Positions 34,601 to 46,390 of a stretch of 60,000 nucleotides of DNA are shown one piece after another. The position numbers were made by a program, and so were the translations under genes. Positions within the stretch are counted from its first letter, which is position 1. Each line of letters opens with the position of its first letter. Origin of the DNA: Membranipora membranacea (Eukaryota > Bryozoa > Gymnolaemata > Cheilostomatida > Membraniporidae); contig OU612075.1 of NCBI GenBank assembly GCA_914767715.1, forward strand, positions 9,860,001-9,920,000, read 5' to 3'. The notes beneath the pieces were generated by a model. The model was not told where the DNA came from. It worked only from the letters and a program-made list of their open reading frames with translations, and ran no database searches.

Positions 34601-37074
34601 TAGTTCTTGACTTATAAAAGCTACAAAAAGTGTTGCGAGACGAATAATAATAATAAACTCAACTAAAACAAGAGTCATACAACTAAAAGTTGTATGACTA
34701 ACTAGAAACGGTAATAATATTTGCGGGCAAATATGAAGTCATACAACCGACCATATTGATTTTCAAGGTCATGTGACATCAAGTTCGATGACGTCATCAG
34801 ATCCGGCACATGTCATAACCAACAAATCCCAAGTTTTAACTCAATCGCATGATAAGAACTGTCTATCGGCACCCACTTCCGGTTTATGGCGGCCATTTTG
34901 TATATCGGGTCATGTTACATGAAAATTAATGATGTCATAAGATTCGGTGTATGTCAACACCCCATATCCCAAGTTTTAACTCAATCGCTTGATAAGAACT
35001 GTTAATCGGCAGCAATTCACTGTTTATGGCGGCCATTTTGTATATCGGGTCATGTGACATGAAAATTGATGATGTCATAAGATTCGGTATAAGTCAAAAC
35101 CCCCTTATCCCAAGTTTTAACTCAATCGCATAATAAGAACTGTTAATCGGCAGCCACATCCTGTTAATGTCGGCCATTTTGTATATCGGGTCATGTGACA
35201 TGAAAATTGATAATGTCATAAGATTCGGTATATGTCAAAACCCCCATATCCCAAGTTTTAACTCAATCGCATGATAAGAACTGTTAATCGGCAGCCACTT
35301 CCTGTTTTTGGCGGCCATTTTGGATATCGGGTCATGTGACATTAAAAATCACAATGTCATAAGATTCGGTATATGCCATGACCCCAATAACCTAAGTTTC
35401 AACTCAATCGCATGATTTGTTCTCAAGATATCACCAAAAGAAAATCGAAAAAACATCCTCCACTAATTAGTGTAATTAGCAAATATTACATAACATTTCA
35501 AAATTTCGTTTTGCAATTTCTCATCTTGACATATGGGACTATGCTGTGACCATATATCATCGAATTCTGCCAAGTAGTACTTGACATATAGCAGAATGAA
35601 ATTGGGTAAAAACGTTAAAAAAGGCAAAACCTCCTTCACTAATTAGTGTAATTAGCAAGTATTACATAACATTTTAAAAATTCATTTTGCAATTTCTCAT
35701 CTAAACATATGGAGCTATGTTGTGACCAAGTAACAGCAAATTCTGCCCGGTAGTTCTTGACTTATAAAAGCTACAAAAAGTGTTGCGAGACGAATAATAA
35801 TAATAAACTCAACTAAAACAAGAGTCATACAACTAAAAGTTGTATGACTAATAAACTCAACTAAAACAAAAGAAATACAACTTTGTTGTATTCCTAACTA
35901 GAAACGGTAATAATATTTGCGAGCAAATATGAAGTCATACAACCGACCACATTGGTTTTCAAGGTCATGTGACATGAAAATTAATGATTTCATAAGATTC
36001 GGCGTATGTCACAACACCCATATCCAAAGTTTTAACTCAATCGCATGATAAGAACTGTTAATCAGCAGCCATTTCCTGTTTATGGCGGCCATTTTGTATA
36101 TCGGGTCATTTGACATGAAAATTGATGATGTCATAAGATTCGGTATATGCCATAACCCCCATATCCAAAGTTTTAACTCGATCGCATGATAAGAACTGTT
36201 AATCGGCAGCCACTTCCTGTTTATGGCGGCCATTTTGGATATCGGGTCATGTGACCTTAAAATTAATGATGTCATAAGATTCGGTATATGTCAAAACCCC
36301 CATATCCCAAGTTTTAACTCAATCGCATGCTAAGAACTGTTAATCGGCAGCCACTTCCTGTTTATGGCGGCCATTTTGGATATCGGGTCATGTGACATTG
36401 AAATTGATGATGTCATAAGATTCGGTATAGGTCAAAACCCCCAAATCCCAAGTTTTAACTTAATCACATGTTAAGAACTGTTAATCGGCAGCCACTTCCT
36501 GTTTTTGGCGGCCATTTTTGATTTCGGATCATTTGACATTAAAATAGACGATGTCATAAGATTCGGTATATGCCATAACCTCTGTATCCTAAGTTTCAAC
36601 TCAATCGCATGATTTGTTCTCAAGATATCACCAAAAGAAAATCGAAAGAACATCCTCCACTAATTAGTGTAATTAGCAAATATTACATAACATTTCAAAA
36701 TTTCGTTTTGCAATTTTCTCATCTTGACATATGGGACTATGTTGTGACCAGATATCATCGAATTCTGCCAAGTAGTTCTTGACATATAGCAGAATGAAAT
36801 TAGGTAAAAACGTTAAAAAAGGCAAAACCTCCTTCACTAATTAGTGTAATTAGCAAGTAATACATAATATTTAAAAAATTCATTTTGCAATTTCTCATCT
36901 AAACATATGGAGCTATGTTGTGACCAAATAACAGCAAATTCTGCCTGGTAGTTCTTGACTTATAAAAGCTACAAAAAGTGTTGCGAGACGAATAATAATA
37001 ATAAACTCAACTAAAACAAGAGTCTAAATAAATCCAACCAAAACAAAAGAAATACAACTTTGTTGTATTCCTAA
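31674..37074. mobile_element. Helitron-like array of five head-to-tail blocks
   Basis: It is absent from unit B, where AACAA joins directly to TGACAG (54121-54130). Blocks start with CTAGAAACGGTAA at 31674, 32447, 33410, 34702 and 35898. Read on the minus strand, each block ends with hairpin ATATTTGCTTGCAAATAT (or close variants), about ten bases, then CTAG followed by T. This is the Helitron 3' signature, and the host insertion point is between A and T with no duplication. The other terminus (TTAGGAATAC on the minus strand, with hairpin AATACAA/TTGTATT) is not the canonical TC, so a Helentron/DINE-like relative is possible. No Rep-helicase frame is present. Confidence 0.7.
31741..36545. repeat. 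About two dozen 141-bp minisatellite units
   Basis: Each unit contains GGGTCATGTGACAT, TGATGTCATAAGATTCGG, CCCAAGTTTTAACTCAATCG, ATAAGAACTGTTAATCGG and ATGGCGGCCATTTTG. Spacing measured between successive GTCATGTGAC sites is 141 bp (31881, 32022, 32163). The units sit inside the Helitron-like blocks, 3-6 per block, separated by a shared non-repeat segment with CACTAATTAGTGTAATTAGC. Confidence 0.9.
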
Positions 37075-37217
37075 TGACAGATAAAATTACAAAGTACACA
37101 CAGACATTAATTATTAGCAGTAAAACATCACACAAGTTTATACACAATAGCTAGTAAAAGAAAAGTTAGAACAATGCAGCGGTAGGCTACTAAAAAGAAA
37201 TGATAAGAACTGACTCA

Positions 37218-37445
37218 TTAATTGAGAGGTTTGATGACATGGCTCCGAGTGGCATTTTTGAATGAAGCAAGGGATTGACTCAGCTTAATATGGTTGGGTA
37301 ATTCGTTAAACTTCTGAGCACCGAAATTAGCCAAAGCTAATCTAAAATTTTCCTTGGATAGTCTACACCCAGAACTTTTAGCAAGCCGAGTTTCACGAGT
37401 TATTTTCTCGGGGAGCAGATTGGTATCAATTATTGGGACTAAACT
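37218..37445 (-). pseudogene. LINE reverse transcriptase C-terminus
   Basis: About 75 codons on the minus strand, ending at TAA 37220-37218, include NLLPEKITRETRLAKSSG and QKFNELPNHIKLSQSLASF. This matches the end of many LINE RTs (WNSLP...R...SLSSFK). In unit B only the last codons remain (to 54307), because about 790 bp are missing there. Confidence 0.7.
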
Positions 37446-38028
37446 ATTAACAATTAATAATGAATATTTTTATAACCACTCGATAAAATATCTCATTGCC
37501 ATTTGCAATTACAAGCACTAGTACACTCAACACATATAGTTTTTTTAAACAGTACACCAACCACTTGCTAAGTACTGGCTCTACGCTATAGTTATTATGA
37601 ATTTTATTTTATACCAATCAATGCAAGAAGCAAATAAGACAATGCTCTTGAGAACAACAACAAACAAGAAACAATAAGAAGGCAGTTATTGATGTTTCCA
37701 ACATCAATAATATTTAAGATGAGTTTAATAGATAATACTAAAAAGTGAGATGCAACTCATGTTTGGTACTCAGCCTGAAACACAATCACTTAATTATTTG
37801 TCTTAGAGTTTTGAGATGTAAAATTCAAAATGAAGTATCTAGTACTGTTTCCTTTTATATGAATTCATCGGACGGTTTCAACATTTAATTTGATTACTTA
37901 GTGTATGTGTTTAGGGCTAAAACAATACATGCCTTGCTCCCATCCAATTCGAATTGGTGGTGTGTAGTCAAAATAATACTGTTTATTGAAAGTGAATGCA
38001 GAAATTACTGATCAGTATCCTATATAGA
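37446..38028. other. Intergenic, present only in unit A
   Basis: AT-rich sequence with no coding frame. The counterpart in unit B is deleted together with part of the LINE fragment. Confidence 0.5.
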
Positions 38029-38102
38029 CTGTCTTAACAAGCTTTGTTTGGTGGGGGGGGGGAACTGTTCCCCCTACCCACAAAGCTTGTTAAGACAGGC
38101 TA
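38029..38102. mobile_element. Palindromic element of the AGCCTGTCTTAAC family
   Basis: TGTCTTAACAAGCTTTGT pairs with ACAAAGCTTGTTAAGACA across a G9-C5 core. TATCCTATA occurs on both sides and may be the target duplication. Confidence 0.7.
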
Positions 38103-39510
38103 TATCCTATACAGCTACACGTAGTCCCACTTAACAAGTTACCACTAGACCGAGTTTGATCCAGTTCACTTGCATTCGGAATTGCGTCCTCTGCTGATCA
38201 GCCACAGCATATAAGTGGAAAGGGCGCAAGCTGGAATACCAGCAAACAATCTGCTTGACATCATTTTTTCTGGTTGTTGTTCATGGTTTTATTAAAAATA
38301 TTGTGCTACCCAATTGTTTTATGCGTAGAATATGGGGTCTTTTGCAATAACCTAATTCTGTGGACACATCCTCATTTTGAATCAAAATTAATTTGAAATT
38401 CACGCACACATTCCTGGGCGGGGGGCGTCTGACGGTCGATGTCGGGAGGGGGGGGGGGACTCAGACTAGGGTTAATAATGAATCAGATACAAGTTGGTGT
38501 ATTTCCTCGGCGGTGAGGTATAGATTTAGTGTTGAGCTAAATCATTACCTGTGCAGATCCAAGTCTTGGATGAGATTTGGTTGCTGCGAGTCGCATCGTA
38601 CTTAATTGTGTGTTGTTGTGAGGTCAATTTGTTTTATATATACTTTATTATGTTCACCTACCATTGTATCCTGACAAATGAGGCAGTGTGAAACAGAAGG
38701 AGGAATGGTAATAGTAGATCGTTGTAGGATCGGAGCGATGGATTTCATTGCTCAATATTTTCCCAACCAATTTTTGCAATAATAGATAATGAAAAACTTA
38801 GATTGTTATTACTACATTGATGGCTCCATGATGCAATTTGATGCACAGTTTATTGACAGAGACTCAGACTTCAGATCGAAATATAACTGTTTCTGTGTGA
38901 GGTATCAGATTGGTGAACTAACCATAATGCTCGGATTGAAACAACCGATTTACAGAATGTTCGCACCTAGAAAAGGTGACACATGATACCAGAAGGCGTT
39001 GTAATCATTGTCAGTTTACCAACTTATTATAGCCTTTGTTATTAAAATAATGTTTCTGGCTATTTATGTCAAGTAGAAGCGCTTGCCCTCCGCCATTACA
39101 ACTTATATAATTACTAAATAAAAATTTACTGCTATTTTGTAAAATTCTAACTGGTTACAAGCGCTCTGGTTTTTCTATCTATCTCTCTTTCTCTCTCTAC
39201 AGAATGAATTTGTTTTGCAATAACCTAAATCTATTGACACATCCTCATATTAAATCAAAATTTATTTAAACTTCACTCACACATCTCTGTGTGTATGATG
39301 AATCAGGCACAAGCAGGTGTATTTCCTCAATGGCTAGGTACAAGAGTAATGAGCTCAATCAATACAGAGCACAGGTTATTTGTATAAGGCTCAAATATTA
39401 GGATCGAACACCTGGTGTCAGGCAGGATCTGCCGGAATGTGTGAATTATATCAAACTAATTTGATTTACCAGAACCTGGTACTGCGGTAATGAATAACAG
39501 TAACACAAGG
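38103..39510. other. Unassigned sequence with an internal repeat pair
   Basis: 38340-38550 and 39208-39385 are diverged direct repeats, sharing TTTGCAATAACCTAA, ACACATCCTCAT and GTGTATTTCCTC. Both are also in unit B, at about 54592-54790 and 55470-55640. A pyrimidine run with CTACAG at 39179-39202 resembles a splice acceptor, but I cannot assemble a gene. Confidence 0.55.
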
Positions 39511-39571
39511 ACCGAAGACTTGCCCCCTGTGTCGGGGAAGGATCAACCAGGTCAGGGAAGTTTTTACATAA
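39511..39571 (+). pseudogene. 3' fragment of the RNF26-like gene
   Basis: Encodes RPKTCPLCRGRINQV and the stop at 39569-39571, the end of the RING domain whose frame is broken at 7850-7972. The duplication start cut the gene here, so this piece has no upstream exons. Confidence 0.8.
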
Positions 39572-40940
39572 ATATTATGTAAATATCTTTAGACATGATA
39601 TTTGTATAAATTCTTTTACAATGCTATTGCACCAGTGGTGTCCAATTAAAAATGCCGACTTAAACATCTAAGAATGATAACTGCAAAGAGCTTTGATAGA
39701 TTTGTGTCTTTTTTCTTTATCTCTTTGGGGAATCGCCGTCGGACTACCCTTTTTGGCAATCTTTATTTTGCAATAATCTACCTCACTTTTTGTTTAAGAG
39801 TCCTTTTGTTTCATTTTAATTAAGAAGGTAGTGAAGAGAGGCTTTAAATCTGCCAAATAATATTTTTATATTAGGTTTCAAACCAAAACCACACAAACAG
39901 TTTCCTAACTCCCACGAGTGATCACATCCCCAAACTCATTTCCTCACTGAGATACCACATAGTCAGGTATTCAGTCAGTTTAAGCTGTTCACCTTCAGAA
40001 GCTCGGCATGTTTTAACCGGTATACGATAATGTTGTTACATGCATCGGTCATTGATATTACCGAGTGCCAAGTGTCATCTTGGAAAAGAAAGGCAGTTTT
40101 GTATTCAGGTGTGTCAGGTGACCATCCCTCCAGCAAATAGGCTGACAAAATCTTTCCACCTTGTAGGAAGTGGAACCTGCATCCCTCACGTTTGGCCAAA
40201 ACGCCTGAAAAAACTCCATGAAGCCTCGCATCAGTTTTATCTTACAGTGCAAGTGAAAAGAAGTCATCAAACGTACACGCATCATTGTATACATACAGCG
40301 TAAAACAGGAACAAGGATTGATGTCTGTTCTAAGGACATTACTCTAACCTGTCAGTTCAACATGAATCTCTACAAAGCATGATGATGCAAGATCAACTTG
40401 TCAATGGGAAAAGTGAATGAGTTCCTGTTTCAATAACTTTGAGTTGTCCCTCTAACAAACAGGGAACCATAACTCTAGAAAAAAAAGTAATAGTAACGCC
40501 TGCGCACTGATATAATAATGATATCCGGATACTGAAGTGAAACTGCCAGAGTCCAACTGCTCCACCTTCCTGACTGTGGTGAAATTCTTCTTTCTGTTGG
40601 CAGACTTCATAATTATTATATTTATAAACAGGAGTAAGTTTCAGTATTGAATTGAGTGTAACGTGATGGGTGATTACCTTATAAGTTTGTGTATATAGAT
40701 CATTATTGTGTTATTGTAGAAATTGTCAAAACGCAGAGCAACTAGTAGTAGTACAAACAAATAGTCACAAGTCTACTCTGTCAAGTGGACGAGTCTGCTG
40801 TGTTTGACTGACCTCAAATCCAATCTTTATAGGCCTTGATATGATTGGCACCAGACATTCAGAGCTAACACATTGGCTACTGCCCCCCCCCCCCTGGTTT
40901 TTGTTGTTTGAAGGTAATTTATGATAGAGATGATACATTT
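39572..40940. other. Intergenic, unit B
   Basis: Matches 7973-9255. Minus-strand frames near 40000-40340 are open here but not in unit A, so I do not call them genes. Confidence 0.5.
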
Positions 40941-41939
40941 CCCAGCGGGCAATTAGTAGTCTAAACTGAGTTGGAAAGAGGTTACCAGAAGAGGCTGAAC
41001 ACTGTTGCCAATTGTATGCCATATGGACCGGTGGAAGAGGTTGCCAAAAGGGGATTTTTAGCAACCTCTTCAAGAAGTTTAATATAGGTTTTATATCCTT
41101 CTCAGGGAAGGATATAACAGGGATATTGTTAACTACTGTCTCTATCCAATATTAAAATTGAATAGTTCATTTATTTGTTATATATTTTCATTTATTATGT
41201 TACTCATAAGTTCTGTAGGGGAGGGAGTCAGGGGTACTGCCTGAGTGGGACTGCTGTGGAAGGCTTCTGCCTTGCTTAGAGCATTTAGCCTAAGAGTGTA
41301 AAGACTCAGCTGGAATCAATTTATCCATGCTACAACAAATGCATCATTTCATGATCACCACTTTTTGTGTTGAGTGGCAAGTGGTGCCAGAAGCAGTTGA
41401 TTCAATCAATGGCCACATGTTTGCCAGTTTCAAATTTTTTGGATTTGATACTGGTTCACAGGAATTAAATAGGGATGCTGATTTCTTATTTGGTTGTTTG
41501 GTGTCTGGGTGTAGAGAATTCTTGATAATAATCAATCCGCTAGGGGAGATAAATGCTACTTTGGTCTGTGAATTATATCGACCTCACATTGACAACCACT
41601 TTTAGACTCAGCCTAGACTTCTGTGTACTATTGAAAAAAGTGAGGAATAAACTGTTCTCATGCTGGAGCCATACTAATAGATGGTAAATACATTATAATT
41701 TGAGTGTTAGCTATGCTTTGTCAGTCCAGAAAAGTTATTTCTGCGTCCGCCAACGGCAAGAAAATAAAGTATAAAAACAGCATCTAAAACCACTTTTATC
41801 TGTTGCTGGCAAATGGGGATATGTGGCTCCCTCTGGCCTACCTATCAAAGACAGGTGATGTCAGAGGATATTGGCCAATAAAAAAGCTACCCATTGGCAA
41901 CTTCTTCAAAAGGTTGCTGGCTAAGCCTTGCCGGCTGGG
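40941..41939. mobile_element. 999-bp DNA transposon with CCCAGC ends
   Basis: The inverted ends read CCCAGCGGGCAA and, reversed, CCCAGCCGGCAAGG. Unit A has the empty site at about 9255 inside a T-run (GATATTTTTAACTC), so any target duplication is two or three T residues at most. A second inner inverted pair (GGTTGCCAAAAGG / CTTTTGAAGAAGTTGCC type) lies near the ends. A 92-codon frame at 41327-41605 has no motif I recognise. The superfamily is unassigned. Confidence 0.75.
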
Positions 41940-42569
41940 TTAACTCTCATGAGAATCGAAAATCCTGCTATCCTGATAGTGTTGCTTGGAGAACTTCCTC
42001 CTAGCTGTTCATGCATACCTCATTCGATGAATTCAGTCACCTGCAGCTCATTCATCAGCATTCATTTTCAAATCCAAAATCTTTGCCAAGTTCTCCTTAG
42101 ATGTGCACAGTAAAAAAAAGTAGCCTATCTAATGCATTAATTACAAGATATTTCAATGTTTTAAATATTGGTTGTATTTCCTAAGCATGTAATCAGTAGA
42201 GGTGCATCATGGGGTGGAGCTGGGATGTTGAAGAAAGAGCATTGCATCAGTACCAAAAGAGAACAGTTTGTCTTAGAAATCAACAGTAACGGTATTGTGA
42301 TGAATCTGTATGAATTTTCTCTGTGAAATCTTGATTGATTGGACTTCACCCTCGGTGGTGTCATCAGAATTCATGTAATTTTGAAAGAGGATGCGATCCA
42401 TAATTTTCTGGCTGTGAAAAATGATTCAGCTAGCAATATGCTATATCATACTAAAATCTATCCAGTGTCTAATGTAGTCCTCGGCAGTTCTGAATAGATT
42501 GAAGAATGCTTTCATCGATATTAACACATTAACATGGAGGAATTCAATTATTTTAGCTGAGTTAATAAA
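41940..42569. other. 5' flank of TRIM copy B
   Basis: Joins the equivalents of 9256-9428 and 11529-12000. The skip lies at about 42094. Confidence 0.6.
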
Positions 42570-45083
42570 ATGGCAGCAGCAGAGACTAACGATCAAGCCT
42601 TCACGGAATGTGGCTTATGTTTTGTAAATGATCAGCTGAAAAGATTGCTCTGTAATCCTGGACACATCTACTGTGTAACATGTCTAACCAAGGATTCAGA
42701 GGTTACCAAGATTATAAAATGTCCACTATGCAGGTAAACTTTCTTTTTTACACTTCATAGCTTGATTTTGTTATTGTAGGCCCTACATAATGATATTGTG
42801 GTCAGTTGATGATAATAATTGATAGGCTATATGATTTGTTTATAATTACTATATGGTCAAGGTGCCAAGTACTGCAGTGGCCTTCAGTTTGCCTTTTATT
42901 CTCAGATCAGTATTTGATGAATGTATTGATGACATCCCATCAGCAGATGCTCCCTTAGACAAGTTTCTCTGCTGTGATGTTTGTATGAGAAAAGATGATA
43001 CAAGAGAACTGGCACAGATTTATTGTGTAATCTGTCAAAAAAGGTTTTGTACTTCCCATGAAAAGGTAAATTTGCTCAGACTCTGAGAGGATGCCTTTGG
43101 ATATATCCAGGGTAAAGGCTTTGAGAGTTTCTCGTTCAAAATTTATTGGCTGTAAGGGAGTAGTGAGTGAATTTAATTATCTCAAAACTAAGCTCCTATA
43201 TGACCTTAAAATTCTCTTAATGAGACAACTAACAGTGAGCCGTCCATATCAGCTTTGGATGATTATCTTTTGACCTTATGTGTGTCAGGGCCTTGGTTGT
43301 GTGTCAGGGCCTTGGTAGAGTTACTAGATAGTTCGATGGAAATTACAAATACTAGCTAGTTTCCCCTCCTAATAGAATGATGATATTTTGCTTAATTCTA
43401 TCATGGCTGCCATGCTCAGCTCCCAGCTGTCTTAATGTAATAGACCTTAACAATTAAATTCCATGTATTATATAGTATGTATAGGTTTAGGATAATAGCC
43501 GTCTATTTCTGATGTAACACATTTATTGAAGAGTCACAATGATGCTCTTGATGATCACATGAGGATAAGGATGGATGAGTATAAGAGAGATTTTAGAAAA
43601 ATGGAGACAAGATACTGTGTTAAACATCCTAAGAATACAGGTATTCACATTATTATAAGTTCAATCGCAATTCCAAGCTAGATGAGGCATGTTGAAAGAC
43701 TTTTATTTGTTCTGATTGCCAATGCGCGTATGAACCCCTTCTATAACAGGCACACATTAGGGTTATGCCATGCCTAAGATTCTAACTTAAAAACTACTTG
43801 TCCCATTTTTTTGATTTTTCATTGTTATTGTAGCTAAAGATTTGTATAGTGATATAAAAGCAGCCGAAACAATGCAGCTTCATGATGTTATTGCATCATT
43901 CATTCTGTTCACATTTTTGTTCTAAACTTTGTAAGGAGGCATTAACTGAGTGACATTTATTCCTATATTTTTTAGATTACGGAGACATTCAGCTTGCTCT
44001 TCAGATTACTCAGTCATATCATAATCCCATCAATCTGCACGTCTTAGTCAATCTCGACCCTCCGACTTCTATGGATTTAGTCAGTGCTGTCAGATTCTCT
44101 GCATATGTTCACTCTGTAACCAAATATAAAAATCACTTATACACTTGTCTTGAAACTGGAACCATAATGAGAGCTCATGAACCTGTAAATACCAGTCCAC
44201 CTTCTCAGCTTGTGAATGTAGGTCGTTGGGTATCCAGTATCCAAGTGTATAACAATGAGCTGTATGTGTTATCACATAGCACCAGTAAGGTTTATGTGTA
44301 TGACTTGGCGGGTAGACTCAAAAGGTCACGGTCCCATAACAGTAGTAGTGGTTACTTTAATAAGCTTAGGGTGGTCAATGAGAAGGTGGTTGTTCCAGAT
44401 GGAGCATCACGGTCGCTAACAGTGTACACTCTTCAAGGCCGTCTAATGAAGCAGGTCAAAGTTCCTGGTATGACAAGCAACGGGAATGCTTTAGCTGTAT
44501 GTGGAGATGACTCTGTTATCTTATCTGACCGCGGTGCAAGCAGTGTACTCAGAGTGAACATAGACAGTGGAGAGGTAATGTGGACATCTAAACATGTAAA
44601 CGAACCTCTAGGAGTCGTCTGCTACAAAGACAGACATGTACTCGTGTCTAACCTGAACGCTGAAACAAAGATATGGATACTGGATATGGAGACAGGTTAG
44701 TTCATGATTGGCTAAACCACATAAATGTCTTTTCTGCATGATTGTCTGACGTTTTACCTTCATGGTTGGGAAGCAGAAATGATTAGGCATTCAATTTGTA
44801 TAAAAACCTGCCGAAGTCATATTCATGATGCGTTGCAGTAAATGCGACACAAAACTTTGGTAAAAATTGGAGCAGCTTTATTTCACTGTTATAGCTTGAA
44901 GTACAGGTATTTCATGACATTCCATTTCCATTGTTCTACCTTTCAGGAGAGAAGAAAGGTGAAGTTTGTGGAGAGACCAGATATTATGATCAACACTTTG
45001 ACCTCGATGTTTGTGATGAAACCCTGATTGTTGCTAAATATGATCAGAAGACAGTACAGTATTACAAGCTCAACTCAGCATGA
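42570..45083 (+). CDS. Shortened TRIM-type protein without coiled coil (copy B)
   Basis: Five exons (42570-42733, 42906-43065, 43532-43640, 43976-44695, 44947-45083) splice to 429 codons with no stop. RING and first B-box are as in copy A; the RING has Leu-Cys-Asn-Pro-Gly-His where A has Pro-Cys-Asn-Pro-Arg-His. The third exon is a fusion: the front half of A's exon 3 up to CVKHPK is joined to the last bases of A's exon 6 (AATACAG, then the same donor). The second B-box keeps only its first Cys and His, and the coiled coil is gone. The beta-propeller is complete, two codons shorter than A, with roughly 35 of 209 residues changed in its main part. Without the coiled coil, TRIM-style dimerisation is unlikely. 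It could act as a monomeric ligase, a competitor, or be decaying. Confidence 0.8.
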
Positions 45084-46382
45084 TATGAGCTAAGAGAAGC
45101 TCAACATTGTTTCTAATCCATCCATAATCTGTATTAGTCTACTAGCAACATGGTGAAGGTCATGTGGGTCAACATTGTTGATGAGGATGAGGACAATGAA
45201 ATCCCCATTTGTGCATTACATATTTAAATCATCTCAAATTATTCTTGCGACTTACTTGCATGCAAAGTCTTGACTATGTAATATGTGTAACTCTACTAAC
45301 AACATAGTGAAGGACAAGAGGGTCAACATTGTTGCCATCGGATTTCCTGTAATAAGCTTACGGTCAGGCACCTGCATATCCATTTAATGTTTTGGCCTTG
45401 TTTCTTTCAGTCCTACCCATAAAAATAAGCATACCTACATTTATATATATTATTATGATTATGTCCTACCCAGAAGATATTTTGCACATTTATGTGTGTA
45501 GTCTTCTTGCTGATCGATATTGCTGATATGGATTTCATGTTACTAGCTTGATTCGCATATTCACTTAATGTTTTGGCCCTGTTTTATTTCAGTTCGAGCC
45601 ATTATGATAAACATTATTACATTTATATATAATGTTCATAGCCCTACCAGGAAGGTATTTTGCATTGTGATGTTTTAACTCATCCTTGTTTGTCTCAAAT
45701 ATAGTCTTATTTGTCTCATTATTGTTCCCAATCTGATAATTCATGACGATGAGCCATAAACATACAAATCAGAATAGACTATAAGATAGTCTAGGTTATA
45801 GAATAAGAATAATTGTGTTCTGATGCGCTATTTACACAATTTCCTCTGCTATGTTCTGTCAGGCCTGATACTACTCAACAATTGTGATGATCAAAACTCA
45901 CAAAACATCAACATTTTGTGGCAAATTCAGTACACCTGGTGTTTTTTGGTAAAAGAGATTTTTATCATGATTTATTTATTTACACCAGGATATATATCCT
46001 TACACATTGATAAAATTTGGACATGTACAGTCAACAGTACCATATATTGGAAGGCTTAGGCTTGCACAGTGTAAGGAGTTAATTTATTATGTATTTTGGC
46101 ACAGAATTGATTGATTTCCTCACTCTAGGTCTATTACAAAATAATTAAATGGTCTGCATCAACTCAGTGGTACAAAAAGAGGAATGAAATAATCAAAATC
46201 CTTTGCACTGCTTATGGTGATTCATTAATTCATCCATGCGTTGTCATTCACTGAAGCTTTCTAAAATGGTCCTCACAACTTTTTCGGAAATCAAACAACA
46301 TAGAAAATGATAAAACCATCTCATCCGAACAGCTTCCCAAAATTTATGATGCAGACTAAGGTATGGAATAGCCTACTTGATT
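45084..46382. other. 3' region of TRIM copy B, empty site of the 10.7-kb element
   Basis: Equivalent of 16433-17714, with no coding frame. GCCTGACT at 46383-46390 is the unoccupied target of the element found at 17723 in unit A. Confidence 0.7.
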
Positions 46383-46390
46383 GCCTGACT

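Larger units (their letters stand above)
7911..39510. repeat. Segmental duplication, unit A
   Basis: Unit A runs from GACCGAAGAC at 7911 to ACACAAGG at about 39510 and is repeated head to tail as unit B. The join reads ACACAAGGACCGAAGAC. Its left partner at 7905 reads GAGACGTAGACCGAAGAC and its right partner at 55783 reads ACACAAGGATCTG, so the breakpoint has about two bases of shared sequence. Unit A is longer than B chiefly because it holds the 10.7-kb and 5.4-kb transposon insertions. It contains a TRIM-type gene, an antistasin/WAP-like gene and about 2 kb of unassigned sequence. Confidence 0.9.

Noticed and set aside
31848-36653. Minus-strand frames of 60-88 codons in the Helitron-like array
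   Set aside because: All are translations of the 141-bp minisatellite unit (MTSSI..SHDP type).
38393-38986. Frames of 70 and 65 codons in unit A (one also in B)
   Set aside because: They fall in repeated, G-run-containing sequence with no domain. The second has no open counterpart starting at the same codon in B.
39975-40339. Minus-strand frames of 74 and 93 codons in unit B
   Set aside because: The matching region of unit A (about 8380-8640) is not open and no motif is seen.
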